The position numbers and the translations under genes are program-made. The notes beneath the pieces were generated by a model that made no database searches, was not told the origin of the DNA, and saw only the letters and a list, made by a program, of their open reading frames with translations. 64,000 nt of DNA from Streptomyces sp. NBC_00572. Lineage in GTDB: Bacteria > Actinomycetota > Actinomycetes > Streptomycetales > Streptomycetaceae. Positions within the stretch are counted from its first letter, which is position 1; the number at the start of each line of letters is the position of its first letter. Below are positions 15,582 to 23,558 of this stretch, piece by piece. Location: NCBI RefSeq assembly GCF_026341815.1, contig NZ_JAPENX010000002.1:806001-870000 (forward strand), given 5' to 3'.

Positions 15582-16748
15582 ATGCCTGACATAGCCGCCG
15601 TGAAGGCCGCGCTCGCCGGCCAGCGGATCGAGACACCCTCCTGGGGCTACGGAAACTCCGGCACCCGGTTCAAGGTGTTCGCGCAGCCGGGCGTACCGCG
15701 CACCCCGCAGGAGAAGCTGGACGACGCGGCGCAGGTCCACGCGTTCACCGGCGTCGCCCCCAAGGTGTCCCTGCACATCCCGTGGGACAAGGTCGACGAC
15801 TACGCGGCTCTCGGCGCGTACGCCAAGGAGCGCGGCCTCGAACTCGGCGCGATCAACTCCAACACCTTCCAGGACGACGCCTACCGGCTGGGCAGCGTCT
15901 GCCACCCGGACGCCAAGGTCCGCCGCAGGGCCGTGGACCACCTGCTGGAGTGCGTCGACATCATGGACGCCACCGGTTCGAACGATCTGAAGCTGTGGTT
16001 CGCCGACGGCACGAACTACCCCGGCCAAGACGACATCGTCGCCCGCCAGGACCGGCTGGCGGAGGCGCTGACCGAGGTGTACGGGCGACTCGGGGACGAC
16101 CAGCGGTTGCTACTGGAGTACAAGTTCTTCGAGCCCGCCTTCTACACGACGGACGTGCCCGACTGGGGCACCTCGTACGCCCACTGCCTCAAGCTGGGCC
16201 CGAAGGCGCAGGTCGTCGTGGACACCGGGCACCACGCCCCGGGCACCAACATCGAGTTCATCGTGGCCTTCCTCCTGCGGGAGGGAAGGCTCGGCGGCTT
16301 CGACTTCAACTCGCGCTTCTACGCGGACGACGACCTGATGGTCGGCTCCGCCGACCCGTTCCAGCTCTTCCGGATCATGCACGAGGTCGCCCGGAACGGC
16401 GGCCTGGATCCCGCCACGAACGTGGCGTTCATGCTCGACCAGTGCCACAACATCGAGGCGAAGATCCCGGCCGTCATCCGCTCCGTGACGAACGTGCAGG
16501 AGGCCACCGCCAAGGCGCTCCTCGTCGACACCGACGCCCTCGCCGCCGCGCAGCGGTCCGGTGACGTGCTGGGAGCCAACGCGGTCCTGATGGACGCGTA
16601 CAACACCGACGTACGGCCGCTGCTGCGCGAACTGCGGGAGGAGCGAGGCCTCGCCCCCGATCCCGTCACGGCCTACACCGCCTCCGGTCGGCAGGAGCGG
16701 ATCGCGGCCGAGCGGGTCGGTGGGGAGCAGGCGGGGTGGGGGGCCTGA
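15582..16748 (+). CDS. rhaI: L-rhamnose isomerase
   Basis: The 388-residue TIM-barrel protein converts L-rhamnose to L-rhamnulose in the cytoplasm. Recognisable blocks are ETPSWGYGNSGTRFKVF near the N-terminus, KVSLHIPWDKVDDY, LGAINSNTFQDDAYRLGSVCHPD, LKLWFADGTNYPGQ, then metal-binding residues in LLEYKFFEPAFY, VVVDTGHHAPGTNIEFIV and FNSRFYADDDLMVGS. This is the actinobacterial/Rhizobium-type isomerase rather than the E. coli RhaA type. ATG 15582 is preferred over an upstream GTG at 15576 because GAGGTG lies four bases before the ATG and would overlap the GTG. It is the first gene of an operon with the aldolase/dehydrogenase, kinase and lutABC genes and sits behind a probable LacI-type operator. 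Confidence 0.93.
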   Translation: MPDIAAVKAALAGQRIETPSWGYGNSGTRFKVFAQPGVPRTPQEKLDDAAQVHAFTGVAPKVSLHIPWDKVDDYAALGAYAKERGLELGAINSNTFQDDAYRLGSVCHPDAKVRRRAVDHLLECVDIMDATGSNDLKLWFADGTNYPGQDDIVARQDRLAEALTEVYGRLGDDQRLLLEYKFFEPAFYTTDVPDWGTSYAHCLKLGPKAQVVVDTGHHAPGTNIEFIVAFLLREGRLGGFDFNSRFYADDDLMVGSADPFQLFRIMHEVARNGGLDPATNVAFMLDQCHNIEAKIPAVIRSVTNVQEATAKALLVDTDALAAAQRSGDVLGANAVLMDAYNTDVRPLLRELREERGLAPDPVTAYTASGRQERIAAERVGGEQAGWGA

Positions 16749-16760
16749 CCGACGCGTTCC

Positions 16761-16779
16761 GCCCCGTCGAGCACGGGGC
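16761..16779 (+). other. Small hairpin between rhaI and the aldolase gene
   Basis: GCCCCGT and ACGGGGC form a 7-bp stem with a 5-base loop just after the rhaI stop. It could stabilise the upstream message or attenuate read-through; no T-tract follows. Confidence 0.35.
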
Positions 16780-16834
16780 TTCCACTCCCCCGCCTTCTCT
16801 CACCGCACGTTCTCTTCCGAAGGGCTGATCCCGC

Positions 16835-18874
16835 ATGGCTACCCACCCCGAAGTCGCCGCGCTCCTCGACCGCGCGCACCGGCTGGGCTCCGACCCGCGC
16901 AACACCAACTACGCGGGCGGCAACGCGTCCGCGAAGGGCGCCGTCACCGACCCGGTGACCGGCGGCGACATCGAGCTGATGTGGGTGAAGGGCTCGGGCG
17001 GCGACCTCGGCACGCTCACCGAGGACGGCCTCGCCGTGCTGCGGCTCGACCGGCTGCGGGGGCTCAAGGAGGTGTATCCGGGGGTGGAGCGCGAGGACGA
17101 GATGGTCGCCGCGTTCGACTACTGCCTCCACGGCAAGGGCGGCGCCGCCCCGTCCATCGACACGGCCATGCACGGTCTGGTGGAGGCCGCTCACGTCGAC
17201 CACCTCCACCCCGACTCCGGAATCGCCCTGGCCTGCGCGGCGGACGGTGAGGCGCTGACCAAGGAGTGTTACGGGGAGAAGGTGGCCTGGGTGCCGTGGC
17301 GACGTCCGGGGTTCCAGCTCGGTCTCGACATCGCCGCGATCAAGGAGGCCAACCCCCGGGCGGTCGGTGTGGTCCTGGGCGGGCACGGCATCACGGTCTG
17401 GGGCGCGAGCGCCGAGGAGTGCGAGAACAACGCCCTGTGGATGATCCGTACGGCGGAGACGTTCCTCGCCGACCGGGGCAAGGAGCAGCCGTTCGGCGCG
17501 CCGCTGGAGGGCTACGGCGCGCTGGACGCGGAACCGCGCAGGGAACGGGCCGCCGCCCTCGCGCCCGTCATCCGGTCGCTCGCTTCCCAGGACCGGCCGC
17601 AGGTCGGGCACTTCACCGACTCCGAAGCGGTCCTCGACTTCCTCTCCCACGACGGTCACCCGCGTCTCGCCGCCCTGGGCACCTCCTGCCCGGACCACTT
17701 CCTGCGGACGAAGGTCAGGCCGCTCGTCCTCGACCTGCCCGCCACGGCCGAACTGGGCGAGGCCGTCACCCGGCTGAAGGAGCTGCACACCGCGTACCGC
17801 GAGGAGTACGCCGCCTACTACGCGCGCCACGCCACCACCGGATCCCCCGCGATGCGCGGCGCGGACCCGGCGATCGTCCTGGTCCCCGGCGTCGGCATGT
17901 TCTCCTTCGGCAAGGACAAGCAGACCGCCCGGGTGGCCGGCGAGTTCTATGTGAACGCGATCAACGTGATGCGCGGCGCAGAGGCGGTCTCCTCGTACGC
18001 GCCGATCGAGGAGTCGGAGAAGTTCAGGATCGAGTACTGGGACCTTGAGGAGGCCAAGCTGCGGCGCATGCCGAAGCCGAAGCCGCTGGCCACCCGGGTC
18101 GCCCTGGTGACGGGCGCCGGCTCCGGCATCGGCCGGGCCATCGCGCAGCGGCTGGTCGCCGAGGGCGCGTGCGTGGTGGTCGCCGATCTGAACGGGGAGA
18201 ACGCGGCGGCCGTCGCCGAGGAGCTCGGCGGTCCGGACAAGGCGGTGGCGGTCACCGTCGACGTCACCTCCGAGGAGCAGATCACGGAGGCGTTCAAGGC
18301 CGCCGCCCTCGTCTTCGGAGGCGTCGACCTGGTCGTCAACAACGCGGGAGTCTCCATCTCCAAGCCGCTGCTCGACACGACGGCCGGGGACTGGGACCTG
18401 CAGCACGACATCATGGCCCGGGGGTCCTTCCTCGTCTCCCGCGAGGCCGCCCGCGTCATGGTCGAGCAGGGGCTCGGCGGCGACATCGTCTACATCGCCT
18501 CGAAGAACTCCGTCTTCGCCGGCCCGAACAACATCGCGTACTCCGCCACCAAGGCCGACCAGGCCCACCAGGTCCGGCTCCTCGCCGCCGAGCTCGGAGA
18601 GCACGGCATCCGCGTCAACGGCGTCAACCCGGACGGGGTCGTGCGCGGCTCCGGCATCTTCGCCGGCGGCTGGGGCGCCCAGCGGGCCGCCACCTACGGG
18701 ATCGAGGAGGAGAAGCTCGGCGAGTTCTACGCCCAGCGGACCCTGCTCAAGCGCGAGGTGCTCCCCGAGCACGTCGCGAACGCCGTCTTCGCCCTCACCG
18801 GCGGCGAGCTCAGCCACACCACCGGTCTGCACGTCCCCGTCGACGCGGGGGTCGCGGCGGCGTTCCTGCGCTGA
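16835..18874 (+). CDS. rhaEW: Bifunctional rhamnulose-1-phosphate aldolase/L-lactaldehyde dehydrogenase
   Basis: A 679-residue fusion. Residues about 1-400 are a class II aldolase with NTNYAGGNASAK, the metal site AAHVDHLHPDSGIALA and GGHGITVWG; it would split rhamnulose-1-phosphate into DHAP and L-lactaldehyde. Residues about 425-679 are a short-chain dehydrogenase with the NAD loop VTGAGSGIGRAIAQRL, VNNAGVSISKPLLDT and the catalytic YSATK; in this family the domain oxidises L-lactaldehyde to L-lactate. Length and order match the described aldolase/dehydrogenase fusions of Bacillus and actinobacteria. Its product, L-lactate, is the substrate of the LutABC proteins encoded three genes downstream. 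The start has no strong ribosome site (GAAGGG about 13 bases upstream). Confidence 0.92.
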   Translation: MATHPEVAALLDRAHRLGSDPRNTNYAGGNASAKGAVTDPVTGGDIELMWVKGSGGDLGTLTEDGLAVLRLDRLRGLKEVYPGVEREDEMVAAFDYCLHGKGGAAPSIDTAMHGLVEAAHVDHLHPDSGIALACAADGEALTKECYGEKVAWVPWRRPGFQLGLDIAAIKEANPRAVGVVLGGHGITVWGASAEECENNALWMIRTAETFLADRGKEQPFGAPLEGYGALDAEPRRERAAALAPVIRSLASQDRPQVGHFTDSEAVLDFLSHDGHPRLAALGTSCPDHFLRTKVRPLVLDLPATAELGEAVTRLKELHTAYREEYAAYYARHATTGSPAMRGADPAIVLVPGVGMFSFGKDKQTARVAGEFYVNAINVMRGAEAVSSYAPIEESEKFRIEYWDLEEAKLRRMPKPKPLATRVALVTGAGSGIGRAIAQRLVAEGACVVVADLNGENAAAVAEELGGPDKAVAVTVDVTSEEQITEAFKAAALVFGGVDLVVNNAGVSISKPLLDTTAGDWDLQHDIMARGSFLVSREAARVMVEQGLGGDIVYIASKNSVFAGPNNIAYSATKADQAHQVRLLAAELGEHGIRVNGVNPDGVVRGSGIFAGGWGAQRAATYGIEEEKLGEFYAQRTLLKREVLPEHVANAVFALTGGELSHTTGLHVPVDAGVAAAFLR

Positions 18875-18898
18875 CGGGCACGCTGCGATAGCCCTGGA

Positions 18899-18932
18899 GC
18901 CGGCGGTCGCCGAACCGACGCCGACCGCCGGC
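18899..18932 (+). other. Stem-loop between the aldolase gene and rhaB
   Basis: An 11-bp perfect stem (GCCGGCGGTCG with its complement at 18922-18932) and a 12-base loop. There is no T-tract; it may partly terminate or protect the message within the operon. Confidence 0.45.
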
Positions 18933-18999
18933 CCAGGTACACCCACCGTGTCCCGCAATCTCCTCCTTCGAACAGCCGCGTGTCCGCGGAGGTATCCAC

Positions 19000-20499
19000 G
19001 TGACCCCCACCCCCTCGTCCTCCGCCTACCCCTCTGCCTTCGCTGCGGTCGATCTCGGCGCCACCAGCGGTCGGGTGATTCTCGGCCGGGTCGGCCCGGA
19101 CCGTCTCGACCTCACCGAGGCACACCGCTTCCCCAACACCCCGGTGCGTCTTCCGGACGGCCTGCGCTGGGACGTACTGGCCCTCTTCCAGGGCGTCCTC
19201 GACGGTCTGCGCGCGGCGGCCCGCTCCGGGCCGGTGGCCTCCATCGGCGTGGACAGCTGGGCCGTGGACTACGGGCTCCTCGACGCCGACGGCGCCCTGC
19301 TCGGCCAGCCGCACCACTATCGCGACGAGCGGACCACCGGGGCGGCCGAGCGCGTATGGGCCTCGGTCGGCCGCGAGGAGCTGTACGGGATCACCGGCCT
19401 GCAGCACCTGCCGTTCAACACGGTCTTCCAGCTCGCCTCGGCGGCCGGGAGTGTCCAACTGGGCGCGGCTCGCACCATGTTGCTCATCCCGGACCTGCTG
19501 GTCCACTGGCTGACCGGAGCCGTCGGTGCCGAGGAGACCAACGCCTCCACCACGGGTCTGTTCGACGCGCGCACCGGCACCTGGTCCGGGGAGCTGCTGA
19601 ACCGGCTCGCGCTCGACCCCGGCCTGCTGCCTCCGCTGCGCTCCCCCGGCGACCGGGCGGGGAGCCTGCTCCCCCATGTCGCCGCGTACACCGGGCTCGC
19701 CGCTCTGACCCCGGTGACCACGGTCGCCTCGCACGACACCGCGTCCGCCGTGGTCGCCGTGCCGGCCGCCCGGCCGGACTTCGCCTACATCTCGTGCGGC
19801 ACGTGGTCGCTGGCCGGGCTCGAACTGGACGCCCCCGTCCTGACGGAGGAGTCCCGGGCGGCGAACTTCACCAACGAGCGCGGCGTCGACGGCACGATCC
19901 GCTATCTGCGCAACATCATGGGCATGTGGCTGCTCGAAGAGTGCCGGCGCACCTGGGACAAGGAGGGCCTGCCGGACCACCTCCCCACGCTCCTCGCCGA
20001 AGCCGCCCGGTCGGCGCCGTTCGCCTCGGTGGTCGACCCGGACGCCCCGGAGTTCCTCGCCCCCGGCGACATGCCGGCCCGCATCCGGGACTTCTGCGCC
20101 CGCACCGGCCAGCCCGTGCCCGGCAGCCAGGGCGCCGTGGTCCGCTGCGTCCTGGAGAGCCTGGCGCTGGCCCACCGTCGTACCCTTCGCCAGGCCGCCG
20201 ACCTCGCGGGCCGCGACATCACCCGCGTCCACATCGTCGGCGGCGGGTCGCGCAACGAACTGCTCTGCCAACTCACCGCCGACGCCACCGGACTGCCCGT
20301 CGTCGCCGGACCCACCGAAGCCACGGCCCTGGGCAATATCCTCGTCCAGGCCAGGGCCACGGGTCTGGTCGGCGACCTCGCCGCCATGCGAGAGCTCGTC
20401 GCCTCCACCCAGCACCTGCGGCGCTACACCCCCCGGGGTGACAGCGTCGTCTGGGACGCGGCCGCCGCCCGACTCGACACCGCCCCGAGGAACTCCTGA
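19000..20499 (+). CDS. rhaB: Rhamnulokinase
   Basis: The 499-residue FGGY-family sugar kinase phosphorylates L-rhamnulose at C1 with ATP. The N-terminal domain opens with AAVDLGATSGRVILGRV (phosphate 1 loop) and continues with the RhaB-specific DSWAVDYGLLD and HYRDERT segments. SHDTASAVVAVP and FAYISCGTWSLAGLEL mark the second lobe, and VHIVGGGSRNELLCQL marks the adenosine loop. GTG 19000 follows GCGGAGG at 18986-18992 with seven-base spacing. The last base of its TGA stop is the first base of the next ATG (TGATG), so lutA translation is coupled to it. Length is normal for the family. Confidence 0.93.
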   Translation: MTPTPSSSAYPSAFAAVDLGATSGRVILGRVGPDRLDLTEAHRFPNTPVRLPDGLRWDVLALFQGVLDGLRAAARSGPVASIGVDSWAVDYGLLDADGALLGQPHHYRDERTTGAAERVWASVGREELYGITGLQHLPFNTVFQLASAAGSVQLGAARTMLLIPDLLVHWLTGAVGAEETNASTTGLFDARTGTWSGELLNRLALDPGLLPPLRSPGDRAGSLLPHVAAYTGLAALTPVTTVASHDTASAVVAVPAARPDFAYISCGTWSLAGLELDAPVLTEESRAANFTNERGVDGTIRYLRNIMGMWLLEECRRTWDKEGLPDHLPTLLAEAARSAPFASVVDPDAPEFLAPGDMPARIRDFCARTGQPVPGSQGAVVRCVLESLALAHRRTLRQAADLAGRDITRVHIVGGGSRNELLCQLTADATGLPVVAGPTEATALGNILVQARATGLVGDLAAMRELVASTQHLRRYTPRGDSVVWDAAAARLDTAPRNS

Positions 20500-21254
20500 T
20501 GCGCGTCGCCCTCTTCGCCACCTGCGTCAACGACGCGGTCTACCCCTCCACGGCCATCGCCACCGTCAAGGTGCTCGAACGCCTCGGCGTGTCCGTGGAC
20601 TTCCCCGCCGCCCAGACCTGCTGCGGACAGCCCCAGTTCAACACGGGCTACCGCCGGGAGACCGAGCCGTTGGTACGCCGCACGGCGCGGGCCTTCGAGG
20701 GCTACGACCATGTGGTCACCCCCTCCGGCTCCTGTGTCGCCATGGTGCGGGACAACTATCCACGGATCGGGCGGAAGGCGCGCGCCGAGGGGCGTGGCAG
20801 CGCCCTCGCGGACGCCGCCGAGTCCCTCGTCCCGAGGACGTACGAGCTGACGGAATTCCTCGTCGACGTCCTGGGCGTGACGGACGTGGGGGCGTACTTC
20901 CCGCACAAGGTGACCTACCACCCCTCCTGTCACGGTCTGCGCATGCTGGGCCTGGGCGAGCGGCCGCGCAGCCTGCTGCAGGCCGTGAAGGGGCTGGAGC
21001 TGGTGGAGCTGCCGGGGGCCGAGGAGTGCTGCGGCTTCGGCGGCACGTTCGCGGTGAAGAACGCCGACGTGTCGACGGCGATGGGCGCCGACAAGGTCCG
21101 CAACTCCCTTGCCACCGGCGCGGAGGTGCTGTGCGGCGCCGACAACTCCTGTCTGATGCACATCGATGGCATGCTGCGTCGTCAGGACGCCCCGCAACGC
21201 GCCCTGCACATCGCCGAGATTCTCGCGAGCACGGAAGAGGAGCCCCTGGCATGA
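20499..21254 (+). CDS. lutA: L-lactate utilisation protein LutA (iron-sulfur oxidoreductase)
   Basis: The 251-residue protein has the two cysteine-rich CCG domains of the LldE/LutA family: AQTCCGQPQFNTGYRRE near residue 45 and AEECCGFGGTFAVKN near residue 180, separated by SGSCVAM and TYHPSCHGLR. Such domains bind an iron-sulfur cofactor in the LutABC complex, which oxidises L-lactate to pyruvate in the cytoplasm. It overlaps rhaB by one base and lutB by four, so all three are tightly coupled. Family knowledge comes from Bacillus subtilis LutABC and Shewanella LldEFG. Its position within a rhamnose operon suggests a dedicated role in consuming lactate made by the upstream aldolase/dehydrogenase. 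Confidence 0.92.
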   Translation: MRVALFATCVNDAVYPSTAIATVKVLERLGVSVDFPAAQTCCGQPQFNTGYRRETEPLVRRTARAFEGYDHVVTPSGSCVAMVRDNYPRIGRKARAEGRGSALADAAESLVPRTYELTEFLVDVLGVTDVGAYFPHKVTYHPSCHGLRMLGLGERPRSLLQAVKGLELVELPGAEECCGFGGTFAVKNADVSTAMGADKVRNSLATGAEVLCGADNSCLMHIDGMLRRQDAPQRALHIAEILASTEEEPLA

Positions 21255-22675
21255 GCGGCACGTTCATCGGAATGCCGGCCTTCCCGAAGGCCGCGCACGA
21301 GGCCGTACGGAACAGCACCCTGCGGGCGAACCTGCGCCACGCCACCCACACCATCCGCGACAAGCGGGCGGTGGCCGTGGCCGAACTCGACGACTGGGCG
21401 GAGCTGCGCGAGGCGGGCAAGCAGATCAAGGACCACACGCTCCACCGGCTCGACCACTATCTGGTCCAGCTGGAGGAGTCCGTCACCGCCGCCGGCGGGA
21501 CGGTGCACTGGGCGGCGGACGCCGCCGAGGCGAACCGCATCGTCGCCGACCTGGTGAAGGCGACCGGCGAGACCGAGGTCGTCAAGGTCAAGTCGATGGC
21601 CACGCAGGAGATCGGCCTCAACGAAGCCCTGGAGGCCGAGGGAATCTCCGCGTACGAGACCGACCTCGCCGAGCTGATCGTGCAGCTCGGCGAAGACCGG
21701 CCCTCGCACATCCTGGTACCGGCGATCCACCGCAACCGGGGCGAGATCCGCGACATCTTCCGCTCCGAGATGGGCAAATGGGGCCGCTCGGCGCCCGAGG
21801 GCCTCACCGACAGTCCCGCCGAGCTGGCCGAGGCGGCCAGGCTGCATCTGCGGGAGAAGTTCCTGCGGGCCAAGGTCGGCATCTCGGGCGCCAACTTCAT
21901 GGTCGCCGAGACCGGCACCCTGGTCGTCGTCGAGTCCGAGGGCAACGGCCGGATGTGCCTCACCCTGCCCGAGACGCTCATCTCCGTCGTGGGCATCGAG
22001 AAGGTCGTCCCCTCCTGGCGCGACCTGGAGGTGTTCCTCCAGACCCTCCCGCGCTCGTCGACCGCCGAGCGCATGAACCCGTACACGAGCATGTGGACCG
22101 GCACGAGCGACGACGACGGGCCGTCCGCCTTCCACCTGGTGCTCCTCGACAACGGACGCACGGACGCGCTCGCCGACGAGGTCGGCCGGCAGGCCCTGCG
22201 CTGCATCCGCTGTTCCGCCTGTCTGAACGTCTGCCCCGTCTACGAGCGGGCCGGGGGGCACGCCTACGGCTCGGTCTATCCCGGGCCGATCGGCGCCATC
22301 CTCACCCCTCAACTACGGGGAACGGCAAGCGAGATCGACGCCTCCCTCCCCTACGCCTCCTCCCTCTGCGGCGCCTGCTACGACGTCTGCCCCGTCGCCA
22401 TCGACATCCCCGAGGTCCTCGTCCACCTCAGGGAGAAGGTCGCCGACCAAGGCGGCCGGGGGCACCGGCTGGAGAAGGCCGCGATCAAGGCGGCGGGCTG
22501 GGTCCTCGACAACCCCGGCGTCCTGGCGGCGGGTGAGCGCGTCGCGGCCAGGACCCGCCGGCTCCACCCCAGGAAACTCCCCGGACCGGGCGCAAGCCGA
22601 TGGACCGACAGCAGGGACCTGCCGCAGATGCCCGCCGAACCGTTCCGCGACTGGTGGAAGAAGAACCGCACATGA
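21251..22675 (+). CDS. lutB: L-lactate utilisation protein LutB (two 4Fe-4S clusters)
   Basis: This 474-residue LldF/LutB-family protein starts at the ATG overlapping the lutA stop. The first 290 residues are the LUD domain (SMATQEIGLNEALE, HILVPAIHRNRGEIRDIF, GANFMVAETGTLVVVESEGNGRM). Two ferredoxin-type clusters follow: CIRCSACLNVCPVYERAGG and CGACYDVCPVAIDIPEVL, giving the expected CxxCxxCxxxCP spacing. The C-terminal 60 residues are the family's variable tail. It passes electrons from lactate within LutABC. The gene overlaps lutC by four bases. Confidence 0.93.
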   Translation: MSGTFIGMPAFPKAAHEAVRNSTLRANLRHATHTIRDKRAVAVAELDDWAELREAGKQIKDHTLHRLDHYLVQLEESVTAAGGTVHWAADAAEANRIVADLVKATGETEVVKVKSMATQEIGLNEALEAEGISAYETDLAELIVQLGEDRPSHILVPAIHRNRGEIRDIFRSEMGKWGRSAPEGLTDSPAELAEAARLHLREKFLRAKVGISGANFMVAETGTLVVVESEGNGRMCLTLPETLISVVGIEKVVPSWRDLEVFLQTLPRSSTAERMNPYTSMWTGTSDDDGPSAFHLVLLDNGRTDALADEVGRQALRCIRCSACLNVCPVYERAGGHAYGSVYPGPIGAILTPQLRGTASEIDASLPYASSLCGACYDVCPVAIDIPEVLVHLREKVADQGGRGHRLEKAAIKAAGWVLDNPGVLAAGERVAARTRRLHPRKLPGPGASRWTDSRDLPQMPAEPFRDWWKKNRT

Positions 22676-23316
22676 CCACACCCCCGGCACCCTCCTCCCG
22701 CGAGCGGATCCTGAGCCGCATCCGTACGGCGCTCGCCGAAGCACCCGACACCCCGAGCGCCCCACGCGGCTACCTCACCACCCACAGCCCCGACGACCCC
22801 GCCGCGGTCCTCGATCTCCTGCACGAGAACCTCGCCGACTACCGGGCGCACGTGCACCGCGCCATGGAGGCCGAACTCCCGGCCCTGATCGGTGGGTTGC
22901 TGGCGGACCACGGGGCTGGCTCGGTCGCCGTCCCGCCGGGGCTGCCCGCCGCCTGGCTGTCGGGCACACCGGTGGAACAACGCCACGCGCCCCTCACCCC
23001 GTACGAACTCGACGCCACGGACGCGGTGGTCACCGGCTGCGCCCTGGCGATCGCCGAGACCGGCACGATCGTCCTGGACGGCGGCGCGGGCCAGGGCCGC
23101 CGCTCCCTCACCCTCGTGCCCGACCTGCACATCTGCGTCGTACGGGCCGCCGACCAGATCGTCGCCTCGGTCCCGCAGGCCATGCCGCTCCTCGACCCGA
23201 CCCGCCCCCTCACCTGGATCTCGGGCCCCTCCGCCACCAGCGACATCGAACTCGACCGGGTCGAAGGGGTACACGGCCCCCGCACACTGCACGTGGTCCT
23301 GCTCACGACCCGGTGA
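22672..23316 (+). CDS. lutC: L-lactate utilisation protein LutC (LUD domain)
   Basis: The 214-residue protein begins at the ATG overlapping the lutB stop. It is a lone LUD domain of the LldG/LutC type, recognisable by SSRERILSRIRTAL at the start, then ATDAVVTGCALAIAETGTIVLDGG, RSLTLVPDLHICVVRAADQIV and TWISGPSATSDIELDRVEGVHGPR. The last motif is strongly conserved and is thought to bind a ligand or cofactor. It completes the LutABC set and is the last gene of the rhamnose-lactate operon; a hairpin lies 155 bases downstream. Confidence 0.92.
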   Translation: MTTPPAPSSRERILSRIRTALAEAPDTPSAPRGYLTTHSPDDPAAVLDLLHENLADYRAHVHRAMEAELPALIGGLLADHGAGSVAVPPGLPAAWLSGTPVEQRHAPLTPYELDATDAVVTGCALAIAETGTIVLDGGAGQGRRSLTLVPDLHICVVRAADQIVASVPQAMPLLDPTRPLTWISGPSATSDIELDRVEGVHGPRTLHVVLLTTR

Positions 23317-23470
23317 GGAGCCCCGCCCAACACGAAGCCGTCCGGGCGGAGGTCGCCCATCCGCCGGGTACCGGGGTGACACCACGCGCGCCGCCCCTCA
23401 GCGACGACACCCGGCTCGCCTTCGACGGCGACACGCTCCGCCGGTGGCGCACCACCTGACGCTCCGTCCG

Positions 23471-23492
23471 CTCCTGGGCTCCTGCCCAGGAG
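23471..23492 (+). terminator. Hairpin after the rhamnose-lut operon
   Basis: CTCCTGGGC and GCCCAGGAG form a 9-bp perfect stem with a TCCT loop. No T-tract follows. The rest of 23317-23558 shows no gene that I can support. Confidence 0.5.
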
Positions 23493-23558
23493 ACCGAACT
23501 CCTCGTACAACCACTCGACCCGATCATGAGTCTGAGTGGGCATCATGCGAGGAGAATC

